Shown: piece after piece, positions 60,209-64,000 of the stretch
How positions within the stretch are numbered: position 1 is the stretch's first letter
Layout: every line of letters starts with the position of its first letter
From: Amycolatopsis viridis
Lineage (GTDB): Bacteria; Actinomycetota; Actinomycetes; Mycobacteriales; Pseudonocardiaceae
NCBI RefSeq assembly: GCF_011758765.1
Contig: NZ_JAANOU010000001.1
Span: 310,001-374,000 of the forward strand
Length of the DNA stretch: 64,000 nucleotides
Direction of reading: 5' to 3'
Program-made: the position numbers and the translations under genes
The notes under the pieces: model-generated
The model's input: only the letters and a program-made list of their open reading frames with translations
What the model was told of the DNA's origin: nothing
Database searches by the model: none

Positions 60209-60786
60209 CCGCGGGATCGGCGGCCGAGGCCGGGGCGCCTCGGCCGCATGATCAGCGCCGCGACGTAGTACGTGCAGGGCGTCGCGGCGCGGTTGGCGTA
60301 GGAGAGGGTGACGTCCGCCGCGAGGTAGAGCGAGTCACCCTCGCCCAGTTCCAGGGTCTGCTCATCGATCGTGAGGGTGAGCAGGCCCTGCTGCACGTAC
60401 AGGAACTCGTGCGAACCCGCCGCGTAGGGCGGGTAGGTGCCGGCCTCGCAACCGGGCGGCAACGTCGACCGGATCCACTCGAAGTTCACGCCGGGCACGA
60501 CGGGCGTGAGGATGGTCCGCCGCCACCCGCCCGGTTCGTCGACCACGTCTTGGTCCGCGGCCCGGCGGACCACCATCCGCACCGGCTCGGTGAGCAGGTC
60601 CGTCAGCGGCAGCCCGAGCCCGTCCGCGATGCGGTCGAGCACCACCACCGTCGGCGCCTTCGCGCCACGCTCCACCGCGGACAGCATGCTGACGCTCACC
60701 GCGGACCGGTCGGCCAGCGCCTGCAGGGTCATCCCGCGGTCCGTCCGTGCGGCCTGAATGCGTCGGCCCAGTGCGGCGAGGTTCAT
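60205..60786 (-). CDS. XRE-cupin transcriptional regulator
   Basis: 193 residues: N-terminal helix-turn-helix LGRRIQAARTDRGMTLQALADRSAVSVSMLSAVERGAKAPTVVVLDRIADGLGL (about 6-60), then a cupin domain (about 85-180) with PPGCEAGTYPPYAAGSHEFLYVQQGLLTLTI and LGEGDSLYLAADVTLSYAN. Single-copy cupin regulators often control a neighbouring metabolic gene. TACTAT (reverse, 60799 to 60794) ends 7 bases before the ATG. Divergent from the GNAT gene by 13 bp. Confidence 0.9.
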   Translation of the reverse strand: MNLAALGRRIQAARTDRGMTLQALADRSAVSVSMLSAVERGAKAPTVVVLDRIADGLGLPLTDLLTEPVRMVVRRAADQDVVDEPGGWRRTILTPVVPGVNFEWIRSTLPPGCEAGTYPPYAAGSHEFLYVQQGLLTLTIDEQTLELGEGDSLYLAADVTLSYANRAATPCTYYVAALIMRPRRPGLGRRSRG

Positions 60787-60799
60787 GTATTCTATAGTA
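60787..60799. promoter_or_regulatory. 13-bp divergent promoters of XRE-cupin and GNAT genes
   Basis: Between the two start codons lie only 13 bp. Forward TATTCT (60788-60793) ends 6 bases before GTG 60800, and reverse TACTAT (60799 to 60794) ends 7 bases before ATG 60786; the two -10 boxes are adjacent without a gap. Both mRNAs should be leaderless. The -35 regions lie within the coding sequences. Confidence 0.7.
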
Positions 60800-61312
60800 G
60801 TGGTTGATTCTCCTATCGTGAAATCGGTGGTGTCGGCCGATCTGCCGTCGATCGCCGAGATCTACGCCGGTTACGTGCGCGGCAGCACCGCGACGTTCGA
60901 ACTGGACCCCCCGGACCTGGCCGAATGGACCCGCCGCTGCACCGCCGTGACGGACGCCGGCCTGCCGTTCCTGGTGGCCGAGCTGGACGGCCGCGTCGCC
61001 GGGTACGCGTACTGCTCGCCGTGGAAGCCACGCCCGGCCTACCGGCACACCGCGGAGAACTCGATCTACCTCGCGCCGTGGGCGACCGGCCGTGGTGTGG
61101 GCGGCGTACTGCTGGACGCGCTCCTGGACAGCTGCCGGGAAGTCGGCCTGCGCGAGGTGATCGCGGTGATCGCCGACCCGGAGCGCAACCCCGCCTCCCC
61201 CGCGCTGCACCGCCGCCGCGGCTTCGCCGACATCGGGGTGCTGCGCAACGTCGGCTACAAGCACGACCGCTGGCTGGACACGCTGCTGCTCCAGAAGAGC
61301 CTCGCCGGCTAG
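60800..61312 (+). CDS. Phosphinothricin acetyltransferase-like GNAT protein
   Basis: 170 residues of the Pat/YncA subfamily: LPSIAEIYAGYVRGSTATFELDPPDLAEW, the acetyl-CoA loop WATGRGVGGVLLDALLD, VIADPERNPASPALHRRRGFADIGVLRNVGYKHDRWLDTLLLQK, matching the Pat ending. It could acetylate phosphinothricin or methionine sulfoximine-type compounds. GTG 60800 is chosen on the leaderless spacing. The divergent XRE-cupin gene probably regulates it. Confidence 0.88.
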   Translation: MVDSPIVKSVVSADLPSIAEIYAGYVRGSTATFELDPPDLAEWTRRCTAVTDAGLPFLVAELDGRVAGYAYCSPWKPRPAYRHTAENSIYLAPWATGRGVGGVLLDALLDSCREVGLREVIAVIADPERNPASPALHRRRGFADIGVLRNVGYKHDRWLDTLLLQKSLAG

Positions 61313-61325
61313 CTACAGTTCGGCC

Positions 61326-62375
61326 ATGGAAGATCGCCGCGGGCCCTTGCTCGTCACGATCCTGACAGCGGTTGCGCTGCTGGCCGGGGTGAGCGGCTGG
61401 CTGCTGACCGACCCGGCCACCAGCCGGGCGGACGCGTTGCGCACCGGCGGGCTGGCCAGTGGCGCGGTGGTCGCGTTGTACGCGTTGTGGCTCAACGACC
61501 GCCGGCGCCGCGTCGAGGAGCGCCGCCAGGAAACCGAACGCCAGCGGCACGAGCTGGAACTGCTCCGCGCGGAACGCGACCGCGAACGCGTGACCGACGA
61601 ACGCTTCGCGAAGTCCGTCGAGCTGCTCGGCTCCGAGGCCGACCAGGTCCGCGTCGGCGCGATGCACGCGCTCGCCGGGCTCGCCCGCGGCAATCCCGGC
61701 TACACCCAGACGGTGCTGGACGTGCTCTGCTCCTACCTGCGGCGCCCCTTCCCCCACCCGGCGTACGGCGACGACACCGACGAGGCCGACGCGAACCGCG
61801 AGCACCAGGTGCGGCTGACGGCGAAACGGCTGATCCGGCACCTGCTGCCGCACGTCTCCACACCCGACGCACCCGTGTACGACCTCGACCTGACCGGTGC
61901 CAGGGTGACGCGGCTGAACCTGTCCGAACGGGTCGTCGGTCAGGTCCTGCTGGAGCACGCGGAGCTCCAGCACGTCACCCAGCTCATGGGTACGCGGTTC
62001 CGCCGGCGCGCCTACTTCACCGGGGTCCGGCCCGGCGACGGCCTGTACCTGACCGGGGCCGAGTTCGAGGACACCGCGGTCTTCTCGGAGATGGTTTCCG
62101 CGCACGACGTCGTCCTCGACGGCGCCCGCTTCCGCGCCGGCCTGAGCCTCGCCGGGGCGGAAGTGGCGGGGCGCCTGTCGCTGCGGGACGCGGCGGTGGA
62201 CGGCGGCCTGTACCTGTCCGGGGCGCGGTTCACCGGGGACGCCGACCTCCGGCTCGCCCGCGAGCCCGGCACCGTCGACTTCGCCGGTGCCGAGGTCGAC
62301 CAGGCGCGGGAGGTCCGCCTTCCCGCGACCTGGTCGCTCGAACCGTCGGCCGGAGGCCGCGCCCGGCTCGGCTGA
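61326..62375 (+). CDS. Membrane-anchored pentapeptide-repeat protein
   Basis: 349 residues. Two N-terminal membrane helices (about 8-28 and 40-57), a charged coiled coil (RRRVEERRQETERQRHELEL, about 60-95), an Arm-like helical stretch (VELLGSEADQVRVGAMHALAGLA) and a C-terminal degenerate pentapeptide-repeat region (LTGARVTRLNLSERVV, LAGAEVAGRLSLRDAAV, LSGARFTGDADL). TACAGT (61314-61319) ends 6 bases before the ATG, so leaderless. Role unknown. Confidence 0.85.
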   Translation: MEDRRGPLLVTILTAVALLAGVSGWLLTDPATSRADALRTGGLASGAVVALYALWLNDRRRRVEERRQETERQRHELELLRAERDRERVTDERFAKSVELLGSEADQVRVGAMHALAGLARGNPGYTQTVLDVLCSYLRRPFPHPAYGDDTDEADANREHQVRLTAKRLIRHLLPHVSTPDAPVYDLDLTGARVTRLNLSERVVGQVLLEHAELQHVTQLMGTRFRRRAYFTGVRPGDGLYLTGAEFEDTAVFSEMVSAHDVVLDGARFRAGLSLAGAEVAGRLSLRDAAVDGGLYLSGARFTGDADLRLAREPGTVDFAGAEVDQAREVRLPATWSLEPSAGGRARLG

Positions 62376-62378
62376 ACC

Positions 62379-64000
62379 TCAGTCGAACAGCTTGGGCAGC
62401 GTGCCCTCGAACGCCTCACGCAGCTCTTCGAAGCCGAAGGTCGCCACGCCCTGGATCTCCAGGCCGCCCGCCTCCGGGTCCACCACGCCGGCCTTGCGCC
62501 ACGGCAGCCCGCGCGCGGTGCACATCTCGGTGAACCGCAGCTCCTCCGTGCGCGGCACCGCGACCAGCACGCGCCCGGTCGACTCCGAGAACAGCTGCAC
62601 GAACGGGTCGGCGTCCTCGTCCAGCAGGGCCCGCGCACCGCACTGCCCCACCAGCACCATCTCCACCAGCGCCTGCGCCAGCCCACCGTCGGACAGGTCG
62701 TGCGCGGCCGAGATCATGCCGTCCCGCGAACCGGCGACCAGGACCTCCGCCAGCAGCCGCTCGCGGTCCAGGTCGACCTTCGGCGGCAGACCGCCCAGGT
62801 GGCCGTGGATGACGTGCGCCCACGCCGAACCACCGAACTCGTCGTGCGTCTCGCCCAGCAGCAGCAGCGTCTCACCGGCCTCGGCGCCGATCCCGGTGGG
62901 AATGCGCCGCCGCACGTCGTCGATCACGCCGAGCACACCGACCACCGGTGTGGGCAGGATCGCGGTGTCCCCGGTCTGGTTGTAGAAGCTCACGTTCCCG
63001 CCGGTCACCGGGACGCCCAGCTGCGCGCACCCGTCCGCGATGCCGTGCACGGCCTGCTCGAACTGCCACATCACGCCCGGGTCGGTCGGCGCGCCGAAGT
63101 TCAGGCAGTCCGTCACGGCCAGCGGGGTGGCGCCCGTGGTCGCCACGTTGCGGTACGCCTCCGCGAGCGCGATCTGCGCGCCGGCGTACGGGTCGAGGTA
63201 GACGAACCGGCTGTTGCAGTCGGTCGACACGGCCACGCCGCGGCCGGTCTCCTCGTCGATCCGGATCATGCCGCCGTCGGCCGGCTGCGCCAGCACGGTG
63301 TTGCCGCGCACGTACCGGTCGTACTGGTCGGTGACCCAGTCCTTCGACGCCTGGTTCGGCGACGACACCACCTTCAGCAGCGTCTCGCGGAGCTCGTCCG
63401 GGGTGGACGGGCGGTGCAGCTCGTCCGGGGTGTCCGCCTGCAAGGCGTCCTGAGTGGACGGACGGGCGACGGGCCGGTCGTACACCGGGCCCTGGTGCGC
63501 CACGGTGCGCGGCGGCACGTCCACCACGGTCTCGCCGTGCCACGTCACCACCAGGTGCTCGCCGTCGGTGACCTCGCCGATCACCGTGGCGATCACGTCC
63601 CACTTCGCGCACACCGCGAGGAACTCGTCCACCTTGGACGGCTCGACCACCGCGCACATCCGCTCCTGCGACTCGCTGGAGAGGATCTCCGCCGGGGTCA
63701 TCCCCTCGGCGCGCAGCGGCACCTGGTCCAGCTCGATCCGCATGCCGCCGTCACCGGCCGCGGCCAGCTCGGACGTCGCGCAGGACAGCCCGGCGCCGCC
63801 CAGGTCCTGGATACCGACGACCAGCTTCTCGGCGAACAGCTCCAGGCAGCACTCGATGAGCACCTTCTCGGTGAACGGGTCACCCACCTGGACGCTCGGC
63901 AGCTTCTTGCGGCCGCCCGTCGTGGATCCGGTCCCGTCTTCGGTGAAGACGTCACTGGCCAGCACCGACACGCCGCCGATGCCGTCCAGACCGGTCCGCG
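62379..64000 (-). CDS. purL: Phosphoribosylformylglycinamidine synthase subunit PurL (5' part beyond the window)
   Basis: The C-terminal 540 residues or so of PurL; the frame runs off the window edge. Seen are [50 protein letters not shown], a linker and the second AIRS-like half with [36 protein letters not shown] and [17 protein letters not shown]. It converts FGAR to FGAM with ATP and ammonia supplied by PurQ. It is 8 kb from purF, with inserted genes between. Converges on the pentapeptide gene with a 3-base gap. Confidence 0.96.
   Translation of the reverse strand, partial: RTGLDGIGGVSVLASDVFTEDGTGSTTGGRKKLPSVQVGDPFTEKVLIECCLELFAEKLVVGIQDLGGAGLSCATSELAAAGDGGMRIELDQVPLRAEGMTPAEILSSESQERMCAVVEPSKVDEFLAVCAKWDVIATVIGEVTDGEHLVVTWHGETVVDVPPRTVAHQGPVYDRPVARPSTQDALQADTPDELHRPSTPDELRETLLKVVSSPNQASKDWVTDQYDRYVRGNTVLAQPADGGMIRIDEETGRGVAVSTDCNSRFVYLDPYAGAQIALAEAYRNVATTGATPLAVTDCLNFGAPTDPGVMWQFEQAVHGIADGCAQLGVPVTGGNVSFYNQTGDTAILPTPVVGVLGVIDDVRRRIPTGIGAEAGETLLLLGETHDEFGGSAWAHVIHGHLGGLPPKVDLDRERLLAEVLVAGSRDGMISAAHDLSDGGLAQALVEMVLVGQCGARALLDEDADPFVQLFSESTGRVLVAVPRTEELRFTEMCTARGLPWRKAGVVDPEAGGLEIQGVATFGFEELREAFEGTLPKLFD

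Overview
The window is high-GC actinobacterial DNA, most likely from a member of the Pseudonocardiaceae and probably Amycolatopsis or a close relative. The supporting genes are an orphan GlnR, mycothiol synthase, the LmeA and CysA-SseC sulfur genes, SAV2177/DUF574-type methyltransferase, DUF397 plus DUF5753 regulators, an RsiG homologue, and many GTG starts. Genes are densely packed on both strands. No gap between genes exceeds about 230 bases, and I saw no rRNA, tRNA, CRISPR array, insertion sequence or prophage.

Layout. (1) 0-5 kb is a fatty-acid module: thiolase fadA2, divergent from a fabG4-htdX operon, with a TetR regulator. It matches the M. tuberculosis Rv0241c-Rv0243 arrangement, but the partner acyl-CoA dehydrogenase fadE5 lies at 14.5-16.4 kb. 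(2) 5-24 kb is mixed housekeeping and accessory genes: FxsA, a DUF574 methyltransferase, a thioredoxin-NHL protein, a GroES-like protein, VanW, an LRR protein, an ArsR regulator with a decayed SRPBCC partner, an orphan LuxR, Mug, a methyltransferase behind a possible leader peptide, VanZ, a secreted 5'-nucleotidase and a GGDEF protein. (3) 24-64 kb follows the order of M. tuberculosis Rv0822c down to Rv0803: LCP protein, phoU, pstBACS, mshD, glnR, lmeA, thiX, sulfurtransferase-sseC, nitrobindin, class IV aminotransferase, ygfZ, DUF3073, purM, purF, a sterol-carrier-like protein and purL. It is interrupted by inserted genes: a small alarmone synthetase, pxpBC, rsiG, a WYL/DinB pair, a DUF397/XRE pair, two GH25 lysozymes, an XRE-cupin/GNAT pair and a pentapeptide protein.

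How the parts work together. The pst operon and phoU each carry an 11-bp direct-repeat PHO box, so phosphate supply is likely PhoP-controlled. A small (p)ppGpp synthetase gene converges on phoU. The sulfur operon is preceded by a leaderless cysteine-containing leader peptide. Purine synthesis is split into purF-purM and a separate purL. A GGDEF enzyme and an RsiG-type anti-sigma factor with two intact c-di-GMP motifs suggest c-di-GMP control of a sigma factor.

A recurring feature is leaderless transcription: a TANNNT -10 box lies 6-8 bases before the start codon of more than ten genes, in several cases with divergent promoters packed into 13-30 bp. I found no wholly unknown multigene system. 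The best leads are the compact divergent promoters, the leader peptides, a probable ATT start for pstC, the repeat-rich LCP protein and a duplicated TGCACGTGCA operator.
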